A stretch of 17,051 nucleotides of DNA from an uncultured Clostridia bacterium (GCA_934277495.1 CAKQUI010000045.1:1-17051); one strand, 5' to 3'. Positions 1 through 8,067 are shown, counted from the first letter of the stretch. Numbers and translations: made by a program. The notes: a model not told the origin generated them from the letters alone.

Positions 1-984
1 GTTATCGGTACAGGATGCGGAATACCGGGAATCATGGCAAGCCGTACTATCCGTGATGACAGAGAAAGAAGAGCGACTGCAATGCTGACTACGTTCATCC
101 CTTGCGGAGCCAAGCTTCCTGTTATAGCTCTGTTCTCAAGTGCGTTCTTTGCAGGAGCGTCATGGGTAGGAACTCTGATGTACTTCGTTGGTATCCTGCT
201 CATATTCCTGGGAGCACTGCTTGTAAAAGTAGTTACAGGTTATAAATACAGAAAATCATTCTTCATCATGGAGCTGCCTAAGTACAAGGTACCAAGCATC
301 AAGAGAGCATTCATCTCCATGCTGGAGCGTGCAAGAGCATACATCAAGAAGGCCGCTACTATCATCCTGGTCTGCAACTGTGTTGTACAGCTCATGCAGA
401 CATTCAACTGGCACTTCCAGGTAGTTGAAGAAGGTGCAGCAGATACTTCGATACTGGCAAGCATCGCTTCACCGTTCGCTGTACTGCTGATTCCTCTCGG
501 ATTCGGTGCATGGCAGCTGGCAGCAGCAGCTATCACAGGCTTCATCGCTAAGGAAAACGTTGTAGGTACACTGGCTGTAGTATATGCTATCACAAACTTC
601 ATCGATACAGATGAACTGGCACTGACAGGCGGAGCTAATGAAGTTGCCCTCACAATGGGACTTACTTCAGTAACTGCACTGGCATACCTCATGTTCAACC
701 TGTTCACACCTCCTTGCTTCGCTGCTATCGGAGCTATGAACTCAGAAATGAAGAGTGCCAAGTGGCTGTGGGGCGCTATAGGTCTCCAGCTCTGCACAGG
801 CTATACAGTAGCATTCCTGGTATACCACGTTGGTTCCATCATCACAGGTGCTGGAATAGGTACAGGATTCATTCCTGGACTCATCGCTATCCTGGTTATG
901 GTAGCTGTAGTAGTTGCTATCGCACGCAGATCAAGAAAAGAATTTGACGAAGAATATGACCTTCACAACAGGGTAGGAGCGTAG
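1..984 (+). CDS. feoB: Ferrous iron transport protein B, C-terminal part (5' end outside window)
   Basis: The reading frame is open from base 1, so this is the last 327 codons of a longer gene whose GTPase domain lies upstream. FeoB is the inner-membrane ferrous iron permease. The visible part starts in a conserved core segment (GTGCGIPGIMASRTI, then RERRATAMLTTFIPCGAKLP), matching the FeoB 'Gate' region with its membrane cysteines. Several hydrophobic membrane segments follow, with a second Gate-like stretch (GFGAWQLAAAAITGFIAKEN) in the middle and a short charged C-terminus. A small Cys-rich membrane protein gene begins four bases after the stop, the usual clostridial feo arrangement. Family assignment is firm; iron specificity is inferred from the family. 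Confidence 0.95.
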   Translation, partial: VIGTGCGIPGIMASRTIRDDRERRATAMLTTFIPCGAKLPVIALFSSAFFAGASWVGTLMYFVGILLIFLGALLVKVVTGYKYRKSFFIMELPKYKVPSIKRAFISMLERARAYIKKAATIILVCNCVVQLMQTFNWHFQVVEEGAADTSILASIASPFAVLLIPLGFGAWQLAAAAITGFIAKENVVGTLAVVYAITNFIDTDELALTGGANEVALTMGLTSVTALAYLMFNLFTPPCFAAIGAMNSEMKSAKWLWGAIGLQLCTGYTVAFLVYHVGSIITGAGIGTGFIPGLIAILVMVAVVVAIARRSRKEFDEEYDLHNRVGA

Positions 985-988
985 TCTG

Positions 989-1192
989 ATGGCAACAGTT
1001 ATAGCAATATTGATAATTATCATAATCCTGGCTTTGGCTATAGGATGTATAATAAAAGAAAAGAAAAAAGGCGTGAAGTGTATCGGATGCCCGGCAGCGG
1101 GAAGCTGTACGAAGCATGGTGGTGCAAAGCGTCTTGAAAAGGAAATCCGTAAGAGCATGAAAAATGGCGGTACATCCCACGGGTGTCACTGA
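989..1192 (+). CDS. FeoB-associated Cys-rich membrane protein
   Basis: A 67-residue protein with one N-terminal membrane helix (about residues 3-23, rich in Ile and Leu), then a lysine-rich stretch and a cysteine cluster (CIGCPAAGSC, residues 31-40), ending in GCH. This matches the small FeoB-associated Cys-rich proteins found directly after feoB in Firmicutes, thought to help iron transfer or FeoB assembly. The exact role is not established. An AGGAG at 975-979 lies nine bases before the ATG and inside the end of feoB, so the two genes are very probably co-transcribed and coupled. It is followed by hairpin terminators. Confidence 0.85.
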   Translation: MATVIAILIIIIILALAIGCIIKEKKKGVKCIGCPAAGSCTKHGGAKRLEKEIRKSMKNGGTSHGCH

Positions 1193-1249
1193 CCGGACAG
1201 AAAAATGTTTATACAATAGGTTTCCCGATATATATTGCTGATCATGGAG

Positions 1250-1278
1250 AAACACTGAGGGATACTTCAGTGTTTTTT
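1250..1278 (+). terminator. Intrinsic terminator of the feo operon
   Basis: A perfect 9-bp stem (AAACACTGA at 1250-1258 with TCAGTGTTT at 1267-1275) has an 8-base loop and runs straight into a T-tract. It sits 58 bases after the stop of the Cys-rich membrane protein and closes the feo operon. Confidence 0.85.
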
Positions 1279-1318
1279 CATGTATCTGCAGAAGGAAAAC
1301 TGTCAACAATGATATCAG

Positions 1319-1388
1319 AGGAAGAGGTCTTGTCAGTATGTTTTGCTCCCCTTGAATGTAAAACGTCAAAGCCTCTTCCTATTTTTTC
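1319..1388 (+). terminator. Second hairpin with long loop and U-tract before the murA promoter
   Basis: A perfect 9-bp stem (AGGAAGAGG at 1319-1327, CCTCTTCCT at 1372-1380) encloses 44 bases and is followed by ATTTTTTC. Inside, TTG/CAA (1330-1332 with 1367-1369) and GTTTT/AAAAC (1340-1344 with 1360-1364) can pair too, giving one long broken hairpin. It could be a back-up terminator that insulates murA. A small regulatory RNA is possible but I see no promoter for one. Confidence 0.55.
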
Positions 1389-1396
1389 TGTATCCC

Positions 1397-1425
1397 TTGA
1401 AATGCATTTTAAAATAAAGTATAAT
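1397..1425 (+). promoter_or_regulatory. Sigma-A type promoter of murA
   Basis: TTGAAA at 1397-1402 and a perfect TATAAT at 1420-1425 are separated by exactly 17 bases. Transcription should start near 1432, giving a leader of about 30 bases before the murA start at 1461. Confidence 0.85.
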
Positions 1426-1460
1426 AGTTTAGTTGTAATTAAACATTGCGGAGGGTGAAA

Positions 1461-2732
1461 TTGGCAAAGTTCTTAGTACAGAAAAGTGCTCCACTGAATG
1501 GAGAGGTTAAAATAAGCGGTTCCAAGAATGCAGTACTTCCGATAATGGCAGCTACGCTGCTTACAGAGGAACAATGTTCCATCAAGGATGTACCGGCACT
1601 TAGAGATGTTGATGTGATGTGCAGACTCCTGGAAGAACTGGGAGCAACTATAGATAAAGATCTTGATAATAATCAGGTTGATATAAAGGCTTCAGGAAAT
1701 ATAAAATACGAAGCGCCTTATGATCTTGTTAAGATGATGAGGGCTTCGATACTGGTACTGGGAGCACTGCTGCTCAGGACAGGGAGAGCTGTTATCAATC
1801 TGCCGGGAGGATGTGCTATAGGCAGGAGGCCTGTGGAACTCCATCTGAAGGGGCTCAAGGCTCTCGGCGTAAAGATCGATGAGAAACAGCTGGAACGAGG
1901 TATCGTAGATGCAGAAGCAGAAAAGCTTCACGGCAGCACTATCTATCTTGATTTTCCGAGCGTAGGTGCGACAGAGGTAATAATAATGGCTGCTGCACTT
2001 GCTGAAGGCACGACCCTGATAGAAAATGCAGCGCAGGAGCCCGAGATCGTAGATCTGGCTAATTTTCTCAATAAGATGGGAGCAAGGATCAAAGGTGCTG
2101 GAACTGATAATATCAAAGTCGAGGGCGTAAGCCGGCTGAAGGGTGTATCTCATCATGTCATACCGGACAGGATAGAAGCAGGTACTTTCATGATAGGTGC
2201 AGCGATCACAAAGGGCAATGTGCTGATAAAGAATATCGTTCCTGACCATCTCAAAGCCGTTATCGCCAAACTCAGAGAATGCGGCGTGGATATAGAGATG
2301 ACAGATGAAGGCATGCGTGTCAGAGGTGATGTGAATCCGCTGGTATCTACAGATGTGAAAACACTGCCATATCCGGGATTTCCTACAGATATGCAGTCTC
2401 CTTTCATGGCACTGCTGACAGTAGCAAAGGGACCAAGTGTTGTTATCGAGACAGTTTTTGAGAACAGGTTCATGCACGTAGGCGAGTTCAACAGGATGGG
2501 CGCAAATATCAAAACTGACGGGAACTGTGCGATAATTCCGGGAGACAAGTCGCTTCAGGGAGCACAGGTAGTCGCAACCGACCTCAGAGCAGGAGCTGCA
2601 GTGGTCCTGACGGGGCTTGTGGCAGAAGGCACGACAGAAGTGACCCAGGTATATCATATAGACAGAGGATATGAACATTTTGCAGATAAACTCAGAGCTC
2701 TCGGAGCCAATATAATGAGAGTCGAAGAATAA
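1461..2732 (+). CDS. murA: UDP-N-acetylglucosamine 1-carboxyvinyltransferase
   Basis: MurA transfers enolpyruvate from PEP to UDP-GlcNAc, the first committed step of peptidoglycan synthesis, in the cytoplasm. The protein opens with the family signature (LNGEVKISGSKNAVLPIMAA). It carries the catalytic cysteine loop LPGGCAIGRRPVELH (Cys about 118), which is the cysteine attacked by fosfomycin, so the drug target residue is intact. Length (423 residues) is typical. I chose the TTG at 1461 because GGAGGG at 1450-1455 is correctly spaced and the product begins MAKFLVQ. Upstream TTG (1446) and GTG (1455) codons would overlap that site. Firmicutes often have two paralogues (MurA and MurZ); I cannot decide which this is. 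It is monocistronic, with its own promoter and terminator. Confidence 0.95.
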   Translation: MAKFLVQKSAPLNGEVKISGSKNAVLPIMAATLLTEEQCSIKDVPALRDVDVMCRLLEELGATIDKDLDNNQVDIKASGNIKYEAPYDLVKMMRASILVLGALLLRTGRAVINLPGGCAIGRRPVELHLKGLKALGVKIDEKQLERGIVDAEAEKLHGSTIYLDFPSVGATEVIIMAAALAEGTTLIENAAQEPEIVDLANFLNKMGARIKGAGTDNIKVEGVSRLKGVSHHVIPDRIEAGTFMIGAAITKGNVLIKNIVPDHLKAVIAKLRECGVDIEMTDEGMRVRGDVNPLVSTDVKTLPYPGFPTDMQSPFMALLTVAKGPSVVIETVFENRFMHVGEFNRMGANIKTDGNCAIIPGDKSLQGAQVVATDLRAGAAVVLTGLVAEGTTEVTQVYHIDRGYEHFADKLRALGANIMRVEE

Positions 2733-2751
2733 AACAACAAAAATCAGATCA

Positions 2752-2784
2752 AAAACAGACCGCAGGAAATATGCGGTCTGTTTT
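2752..2784 (+). terminator. Terminator of murA, potentially bidirectional
   Basis: A perfect 13-bp stem (AAAACAGACCGCA at 2752-2764, TGCGGTCTGTTTT at 2772-2784) has a 7-base loop. The outer A and T runs would let it work on either strand. It begins 19 bases after the murA stop. Confidence 0.9.
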
Positions 2785-2836
2785 CAGCATATATCTGTTT
2801 TTTATGTCAATAATAAAAGCAGGAGGACTATGATAT

Positions 2837-3373
2837 ATGAATGATCTGAAAAACAGTAAAACCTATGATAATCTCATAGCAGCATTTGCAGGAGAGACAC
2901 AGGCATGGGGCAGATATGAATTTTTTGCATCTAAAGCAGAAGAAGAAGGATATGAGCAGATCGCTGAGATATTCAGGGAGACTGCTTCCAATGAGAAAGC
3001 CCACGCAGAGATCTGGTACAGGCATTTTGCAGGGATAGGCACTACTGCAGAAAATCTTTTATCTGCAGCAGAGGGCGAGCATTATGAATGGAGCACCATG
3101 TACTCAGATATGGCGAAGACTGCCATGGAAGAGGGCCTTGCAGAGATCGCTAAGCAGATGGAAGGCATTGCAGCTGTGGAAAAGCACCATGAAGAAAGAT
3201 ATATGGCGCTCAGGGAGAATATATCTCAGAACAAAGTTTTCAGCAGAGAGGATGATGTCGTGTGGATATGCGGCAACTGCGGTCATGAACACTGCGGCAA
3301 GGATGCACCTGAGATTTGTCCTGTATGCGGTCACAGCAGAGGGGATTTCCGGATAAAAAAAGAAAACTACTGA
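2837..3373 (+). CDS. rbr: Rubrerythrin
   Basis: Rubrerythrin reduces hydrogen peroxide in the cytoplasm of anaerobes using a diiron site and a rubredoxin-type iron. Residues 1-135 form the ferritin-like four-helix domain with glutamate and histidine ligands (E20, the NEKAH motif with E53 and H56, and the VEKHHEERY helix near E115 and H118). The C-terminus has the rubredoxin-like iron site, two CxxC pairs (CGNC at 145-148, CPVC at 161-164). Length (178 residues) is typical. An AGGAGG at 2821-2826 precedes the ATG by ten bases; a nearer ATG at 2830 opens a frame that stops after four codons. I see no convincing promoter or PerR operator between the murA terminator and this gene. A terminator follows, so it is a single-gene unit. 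Confidence 0.93.
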   Translation: MNDLKNSKTYDNLIAAFAGETQAWGRYEFFASKAEEEGYEQIAEIFRETASNEKAHAEIWYRHFAGIGTTAENLLSAAEGEHYEWSTMYSDMAKTAMEEGLAEIAKQMEGIAAVEKHHEERYMALRENISQNKVFSREDDVVWICGNCGHEHCGKDAPEICPVCGHSRGDFRIKKENY

Positions 3374-3389
3374 TATAGTAAAGAAGCAG

Positions 3390-3430
3390 AACTGTCATGC
3401 TCCGGTATAAATGGAGATATGACAGTTTTT
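3390..3430 (+). terminator. Terminator of the rubrerythrin gene
   Basis: A 9-bp stem (AACTGTCAT at 3390-3398, ATGACAGTT at 3419-3427) leads into TTTTT. An inner CTCC/GGAG pairing extends the hairpin. Confidence 0.85.
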
Positions 3431-3441
3431 ACATATATCAT

Positions 3442-3470
3442 TTGTAGCAGAAAGTCTGATAGTGTATAAT
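3442..3470 (+). promoter_or_regulatory. Promoter of the prmA-rsmE operon
   Basis: TTGTAG at 3442-3447 and a perfect TATAAT at 3465-3470 have a 17-base spacer. The expected start near 3477 leaves a short leader to the GGGAGG at 3491 and the prmA ATG at 3502. Confidence 0.8.
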
Positions 3471-3501
3471 TGATTCATCAACATAAAACAGGGAGGAATT
3501 T

Positions 3502-4479
3502 ATGAAATACATAGAATTCAAAGTCCATGCCAGCAGACAGGGCATAGAGCAGGTGACAGCTCTGTTCATGCGCTGCGGTATCGATGAGATATCTGTCGAT
3601 GACCCGGCTGATATGCAGGATATCCTCAGTAAAAAGAACGAGTACGGCTGGGATTATATAAATGACGAGCTGAAGACAGATCTGGACCGTGAACCATGTG
3701 CTTCTGTATATTTTGAAGATACGCCAGAAAACAGGCAGAAAGTGCAGGAACTCAAGATCGAAGTGATGAAACTCAAACACAGCGAGACAGAAGGCCTGTT
3801 CGGAAGAGATGCTGATTTCGGAAGGCTCTACGCAGAGGATATCATAGTTGATGATAATGACTGGAAAGACAAATGGAAAGAGTTCTTTAAACCGTCCAGA
3901 GTGACTGACAGGATAGTTGTCAAACCTACCTGGGAGGAATATGATAAAAAGGGCGACGAGATAGTCCTTGAGATAGATCCTGGGATGGCTTTTGGTACAG
4001 GAACTCATGAGACTACCTCGCTTTGTATGAAACTCATGGAAAAATATCTCAAAAACGCAGGTGATGATGCAAAGGTGCTTGATGTGGGATGCGGATCCGG
4101 CATACTGTCGATAGCAGCAGCTTTGCTGGGATGCAGCGACGTGCTGGGCGTGGAGATAGATGAAGATGCAGTAAAAGTAGCAAAAGAAAACACAGAAAAA
4201 AACCATGTGGACGACAGGGTGAAGATCATACAGGGCGATCTGACGACAGGCGTTGATTTCAAGGCAGACATCGTAGTTGCCAATCTTATGGCTGATCTTG
4301 TCGTGATGCTGACTCCTGACGTCAAGGCACATCTGCTGCCCGGCGGAGTCTTCATTTCTTCCGGTATACTTATAGAAAAAGAAGAAAAGGTCGCATCAGC
4401 AATAGAAAAAGAAGGATTTGAGATAATCGAAATAGCAGAAGACGGCGAATGGTGTGCGATAGCATGCAGAGCAAGGTAG
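3502..4479 (+). CDS. prmA: Ribosomal protein L11 methyltransferase
   Basis: PrmA adds methyl groups from S-adenosylmethionine to ribosomal protein L11. The N-terminal 100 residues are the L11-binding region. The linker carries the family motif IDPGMAFGTGTHETT (about 158-172). The Rossmann methyltransferase motif LDVGCGSGILSIAA follows (about 193-206), then an acidic strand ending GVEID and the catalytic-loop equivalent VVANLMADL. Length (325 residues) is slightly over the Bacillus protein. GGGAGG at 3491-3496 is well placed. It is the yqeT equivalent of the Firmicutes yqeT-yqeU-yqeV cluster and is followed eight bases later by rsmE. Confidence 0.95.
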   Translation: MKYIEFKVHASRQGIEQVTALFMRCGIDEISVDDPADMQDILSKKNEYGWDYINDELKTDLDREPCASVYFEDTPENRQKVQELKIEVMKLKHSETEGLFGRDADFGRLYAEDIIVDDNDWKDKWKEFFKPSRVTDRIVVKPTWEEYDKKGDEIVLEIDPGMAFGTGTHETTSLCMKLMEKYLKNAGDDAKVLDVGCGSGILSIAAALLGCSDVLGVEIDEDAVKVAKENTEKNHVDDRVKIIQGDLTTGVDFKADIVVANLMADLVVMLTPDVKAHLLPGGVFISSGILIEKEEKVASAIEKEGFEIIEIAEDGEWCAIACRAR

Positions 4480-4486
4480 TTTGACG

Positions 4487-5236
4487 ATGAACAGATTTTT
4501 TGTTCCGGCAGAAGATGTCGGAGAAAACAGCATATATATGTATGACAGGGAAGACCTGCATCATATGATAAAGGTACTGCGTCTTTCTGCAGGCGATTAT
4601 GTGGAGATCTCGGATTCAGTGAAATGGGAGTATGAAACGGAGATAATATCTCTCGACAAAGATCAGGCAGAGCTCAGGATCCTGGATAAACAGAAGTTCA
4701 CCACGGAACCTGATGTGAATGTGACCTTGTTCCAGGGCATACCAAAGCAGGGCAAAATGGAGCTGATAGTGCAGAAATCAGTCGAGCTGGGTGCCTGCAG
4801 GATAGTACCTGTATTCATGAAGCGCACTGTGGTGGCAGACAAGGGCAACTTCGGGAAAAAAACTGCAAGGTGGCAGAAAGTTGCAGCGGAATCAGTGAAA
4901 CAGTGCAAACGTGGCAGGATACCGGAAGTAAGCGCCCCTGTCCGTTTCCCGGATATGATGTCCGGACTGGGAAAATTCGATCTTGTACTTTTCCCATATG
5001 AAAACGAGGAAGGCACGACTATGAAAGATGTCCTGCGGGATTTCATGTCCTGCAGAGATCATAAAAACGCAGATATAGCAGTGATAATCGGGCCGGAAGG
5101 CGGTTTTTCAGACGAGGAGGCAGCAGAGATAGTCTCCTCGGGAGGAAGATCCCTTTCTCTGGGAAAGACCACCCTGAGAACAGAAACAGCAGGAATGGCA
5201 GCGATATCGATGATAATGTACGAAATGGAGTTATAA
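4487..5236 (+). CDS. rsmE: 16S rRNA (uracil-1498-N3)-methyltransferase
   Basis: RsmE is a SPOUT-class enzyme that methylates N3 of U1498 in the decoding region of 16S rRNA. The N-terminal PUA-like RNA-binding domain begins NRFFV and includes DLHHMIKVLRL. The C-terminal knot carries IIGPEGGFSDEE (about 200-211) and LGKTTLRTETAGMA (about 225-238), which bind SAM. I chose the ATG at 4487 (249 residues, starting MNRFF as in the family). A TTG two codons upstream at 4481 is possible. It starts just after the prmA stop and ends one base before the next gene, so it lies in the same transcript. Confidence 0.94.
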   Translation: MNRFFVPAEDVGENSIYMYDREDLHHMIKVLRLSAGDYVEISDSVKWEYETEIISLDKDQAELRILDKQKFTTEPDVNVTLFQGIPKQGKMELIVQKSVELGACRIVPVFMKRTVVADKGNFGKKTARWQKVAAESVKQCKRGRIPEVSAPVRFPDMMSGLGKFDLVLFPYENEEGTTMKDVLRDFMSCRDHKNADIAVIIGPEGGFSDEEAAEIVSSGGRSLSLGKTTLRTETAGMAAISMIMYEMEL

Positions 5237-5237
5237 A

Positions 5238-6149
5238 ATGAAAGCAGTATTTCTTGACAGTGGGGTCATCGACCCGGGTGATATTTCATGGAAGTCTATG
5301 GAGGACATATGCGACTTCACAAAATATGACAGCTCTTCAGAGGCAGAACTTTATGAACGCATGAAGGATGCCGAGGCTGTTTTTACAGATTCAGTAGCGA
5401 TAACGGGTGAAATGATGGAGAAACATCCGAAGCTCAGATTCATAGGCATAGCAGCAACGGGTTACAATCATATAGACCTCGATGCAGCAGAAAGGCTTGG
5501 CATCGCTGTTGCCAATGTGCCGGCATACTCTACAGACGCTGTTGCACAGCATGCTTTTTCCCTGCTTCTTACACTGGCAAACAGGATACCTGACTACAGC
5601 AGGCTGGTATCGGAAAACAAATGGGATGAGGCGCAGCGTACAGGCGGGATAAAATATCCGATAAAGCTGCTCAAAGGAAAGAGTATAGGTATCGTAGGAT
5701 ATGGCAATATAGGCAGGAGAGTCGGAGAGATGGCAGAGGCATTCGGCATGACAGTGAATGTATACAGTCGTGACAGGGATGCAGCGGTATCTTCGGATTT
5801 CGTTTCGCTGCACTGTCCGCTGACAGAGTCCAACAGTAAAATGGTGGATCGTGGATTCATAAACAGTATGAAGGATGGAGCTATACTGATAAATACAGCA
5901 AGAGGCGGGCTTGTGGATGAAGCGGCTCTTGCGGAGGCTCTTGCATCAGGAAAGATAACTGCAGCGGGCGTCGATGTTCTCAGTGAGGAACCTCCGTCAA
6001 AGGACAACCCGCTGCTCAGTGCACCGAACTGCATCGTAACGCCGCATATAGCGTTCACGCCGCATGAAACCAGAGAAACTGTAGCTGAGACATGTGCAGC
6101 CAACCTCAGAAGTTTCTCAGAGGGAGGAGATCTGAACAGACTTGTGTAA
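5238..6149 (+). CDS. D-2-hydroxyacid dehydrogenase (glycerate dehydrogenase-like)
   Basis: This is an NAD-dependent oxidoreductase that interconverts 2-keto acids and D-2-hydroxyacids. It has the catalytic/substrate domain (GYNHIDLDAA and VPAYSTDAVAQH), the dinucleotide motif GIVGYGNIGRRV (about 151-162), and the catalytic set: Arg222 in NTARGG, a Glu near 250-251 in SEEPP, and His270 in TPHIAF. The VPAYSTDAVAQH segment resembles hydroxypyruvate/glycerate dehydrogenases (HprA type), but substrate cannot be fixed by reading. At 303 residues it is short: the stretch after strand VNVYSRD is compressed, with little between it and DFVSLHCPL. GGAG at 5227-5230 is well spaced; the start lies one base after the rsmE stop. 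It is not part of this cluster in Bacillus. Confidence 0.88.
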   Translation: MKAVFLDSGVIDPGDISWKSMEDICDFTKYDSSSEAELYERMKDAEAVFTDSVAITGEMMEKHPKLRFIGIAATGYNHIDLDAAERLGIAVANVPAYSTDAVAQHAFSLLLTLANRIPDYSRLVSENKWDEAQRTGGIKYPIKLLKGKSIGIVGYGNIGRRVGEMAEAFGMTVNVYSRDRDAAVSSDFVSLHCPLTESNSKMVDRGFINSMKDGAILINTARGGLVDEAALAEALASGKITAAGVDVLSEEPPSKDNPLLSAPNCIVTPHIAFTPHETRETVAETCAANLRSFSEGGDLNRLV

Positions 6150-6187
6150 AAACAGATCTAAAGACATAATGCTCAGGCAGCAGGTGT

Positions 6188-7999
6188 CTACAGGGAGCTG
6201 AAAAAATCTTCAGGAGACTTGTCAGGAGGCCTCAGATGACGTTTTATCATATAAAGACTGCCGGGGTCTCCTTTTGTTATAGTGCTGACTCCTTCTGTGC
6301 AGCTGAGCGTCGCCTTGAACCCCATCTTTTTCAGGCAGTTGTCCGTTTCTCTGCTGAAAGCACCAAAAGGATAAGTGAAAGTATCCGGTGCAATACCTGT
6401 AACATAAGCTATCATATTCTGGAGCCGTCCCAGGTCGCTTTGCAGGAATTTTTTATAATCTTTGTCGCTCTCATTTTTTTTCTGTGATATGCCGTTGCGT
6501 TTATCGTAGGAATGGCAGTCGTAGGAGTGGTTCAGTATCTCCCAGTTGCCGGAAAGGTGCATTTCCAGCACATCATCCCATGTCACGTGAGAATAGTTGG
6601 GATTCTCATCTTCAGTTTCAGAAAAATCATCAGTGGATTTTCCTACTATGGATATCACGGCTTTCATATTGTATTTACGCAGCAGCGGGAAAGCATAATA
6701 GTAGTTGTTGTAATATCCATCGTCAAAACTCAGGACTATTGGCTTTTCAGGCAGAGTCCCTTTGCCTTCCACAAAAGCTATGACATCTTTCATGAAAACC
6801 GGCGTATAGCCGTGTTTCTTCAGGTATTTCAGATCTTTTTCGAAGAGTTTGGGAGAAACTATGTATTTGCTGGGCTTCACCGGATGTTCCAGTATGCTGT
6901 GGTACATTATCACAGGAAGTTCGATGCTGTTTTTTTCAGTTGTGCCGGCAGATGCGCTAATATTTTTCAGCTGTGGATTTTCTTCAACGAACTGATATTT
7001 CCGTTTGTATTCTCCTGATGCACTGTCTCTTATGACGCTGCATCTGTGCGAGGACAGTAGCTTTGTGATGTCGTACAGGTCTATCCATATCTGGTTGCTG
7101 CTGTCCTTGGCGTCTTCATCGAACACAAGCTGCATGCCGAAATGCAGATGAGGAGTATCGATATTATTGGTATTTTCCCGAAGGCTGTAGCCGGTCTGAC
7201 CAGTGTAGCCGATGATATCTCCGGCTTTGACTGCAGCACCGATGTAAAGGCCGTCTGCAAAAGGAGCATCTTTTTGCAGATGGGCATAGTAGTAGTAACG
7301 TTTTTTGTCGAAACTGCGTATGCCGAGACGCCAGCCGCCGTACTGGTTCCAGCCCATAGCTTCGACTATACCGCTCTCGACGCTTATGACAGGCGTGCCC
7401 GAAGAAGCGATAAGGTCATGTCCGAGATGCTGCCTGCTGTATCCATAGCTCCTGTTCTGACCGAAATCGTCAAAATCTGAATAGCTGAATCCTTCGGCTA
7501 GCGGAGAGAATGCTTTGAGACCGTATACTTTTTTCCATGATGAGTCCCCTTTTTTATCTGATGGGATCTTCAGCTGGTATTCTCCAAGAAAACCGCCAAG
7601 AACGGCGCTGTAGGCTTTATGGTAGTAATCATAGTATTTCATTCCCTTTGTAAGAGAATCAACAGATATGCCGTTTTTTACGGAATCTGTGAATTTGTCC
7701 ATATCATCCGGAGTGTACCGGCTGAAGTCGCCTCCGTAAAGAGCTCCAAGATATGCCAGTGTATCTATCCAGTCGATATGTTTACTGGTGCTGTAACTGT
7801 CTATATCTGTATCCATAGCTTTTTTCATGACTTCATACGGCACCTTGAAATCCACCCATCTGATGGTACTGCTGTCTGATCTTACTTTCCTGTCTATGGC
7901 TGCAGGGAGACTGCTGACTGAAAATGAGATCATAAATGAAATGAAAGTCCCTGCAGCTAGGGCAAGTATCGCTGCGATCCTGATCCTGCTTTTTTTCAT
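6188..7999 (-). CDS. Membrane-anchored bifunctional M23 peptidase and NodB polysaccharide deacetylase
   Basis: A 603-residue exported cell-wall enzyme. Residues 7-30 are a membrane anchor or signal segment. Residues 50-165 form a region of unknown fold seen before M23 domains in clostridial proteins (YYDYYHKAYSAVLGGFLGEY, 122-141). Residues 185-295 are an M23 zinc endopeptidase with all ligands visible: H191 and D195 (HLGHD), H240 (YAHL), H284 and H286 (HLHFG). Residues 360-600 are a carbohydrate esterase 4 (NodB) domain with LPVIMYHS, the catalytic pair D426-D427 (SFDDG), metal histidines H491 and H496, and TYPFG. So one protein may cut peptide bridges and deacetylate glycan. AGGAGG lies just before the ATG (reverse strand). 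It is convergent with the dehydrogenase gene (38-base gap) and divergent from mtaB. Confidence 0.9.
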   Translation of the reverse strand: MKKSRIRIAAILALAAGTFISFMISFSVSSLPAAIDRKVRSDSSTIRWVDFKVPYEVMKKAMDTDIDSYSTSKHIDWIDTLAYLGALYGGDFSRYTPDDMDKFTDSVKNGISVDSLTKGMKYYDYYHKAYSAVLGGFLGEYQLKIPSDKKGDSSWKKVYGLKAFSPLAEGFSYSDFDDFGQNRSYGYSRQHLGHDLIASSGTPVISVESGIVEAMGWNQYGGWRLGIRSFDKKRYYYYAHLQKDAPFADGLYIGAAVKAGDIIGYTGQTGYSLRENTNNIDTPHLHFGMQLVFDEDAKDSSNQIWIDLYDITKLLSSHRCSVIRDSASGEYKRKYQFVEENPQLKNISASAGTTEKNSIELPVIMYHSILEHPVKPSKYIVSPKLFEKDLKYLKKHGYTPVFMKDVIAFVEGKGTLPEKPIVLSFDDGYYNNYYYAFPLLRKYNMKAVISIVGKSTDDFSETEDENPNYSHVTWDDVLEMHLSGNWEILNHSYDCHSYDKRNGISQKKNESDKDYKKFLQSDLGRLQNMIAYVTGIAPDTFTYPFGAFSRETDNCLKKMGFKATLSCTEGVSTITKGDPGSLYMIKRHLRPPDKSPEDFFSSL

Positions 8000-8067
8000 A
8001 ACTCCTCCTTGATAACATCGTGTTTTAAAATATGAAATTTTTATGTGTTTTATGTATCATGCAGCTG

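Noticed and set aside
240..797. 185-codon minus-strand frame inside feoB
   Set aside because: It is antisense to a clear membrane protein gene; the frame is open because of codon bias on the true strand, and the protein is not family-like.
1183..1458. 91-codon + strand reading frame between the Cys-rich protein and murA
   Set aside because: It overlaps the end of the Cys-rich membrane protein gene, runs through two hairpin terminators and the murA promoter, has no ribosome binding site, and the product resembles nothing known.
2785..2836. PerR-type operator or promoter before the rubrerythrin gene
   Set aside because: The stretch is AT-rich but I could not find a -35/-10 pair with correct spacing or a convincing PerR palindrome.
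6127..6160. AGATCTG...CAGATCT dyad at the convergent gene ends, as a shared terminator
   Set aside because: Only seven pairs with a long loop, and no T-run directly after the stem on either strand; too weak to call.
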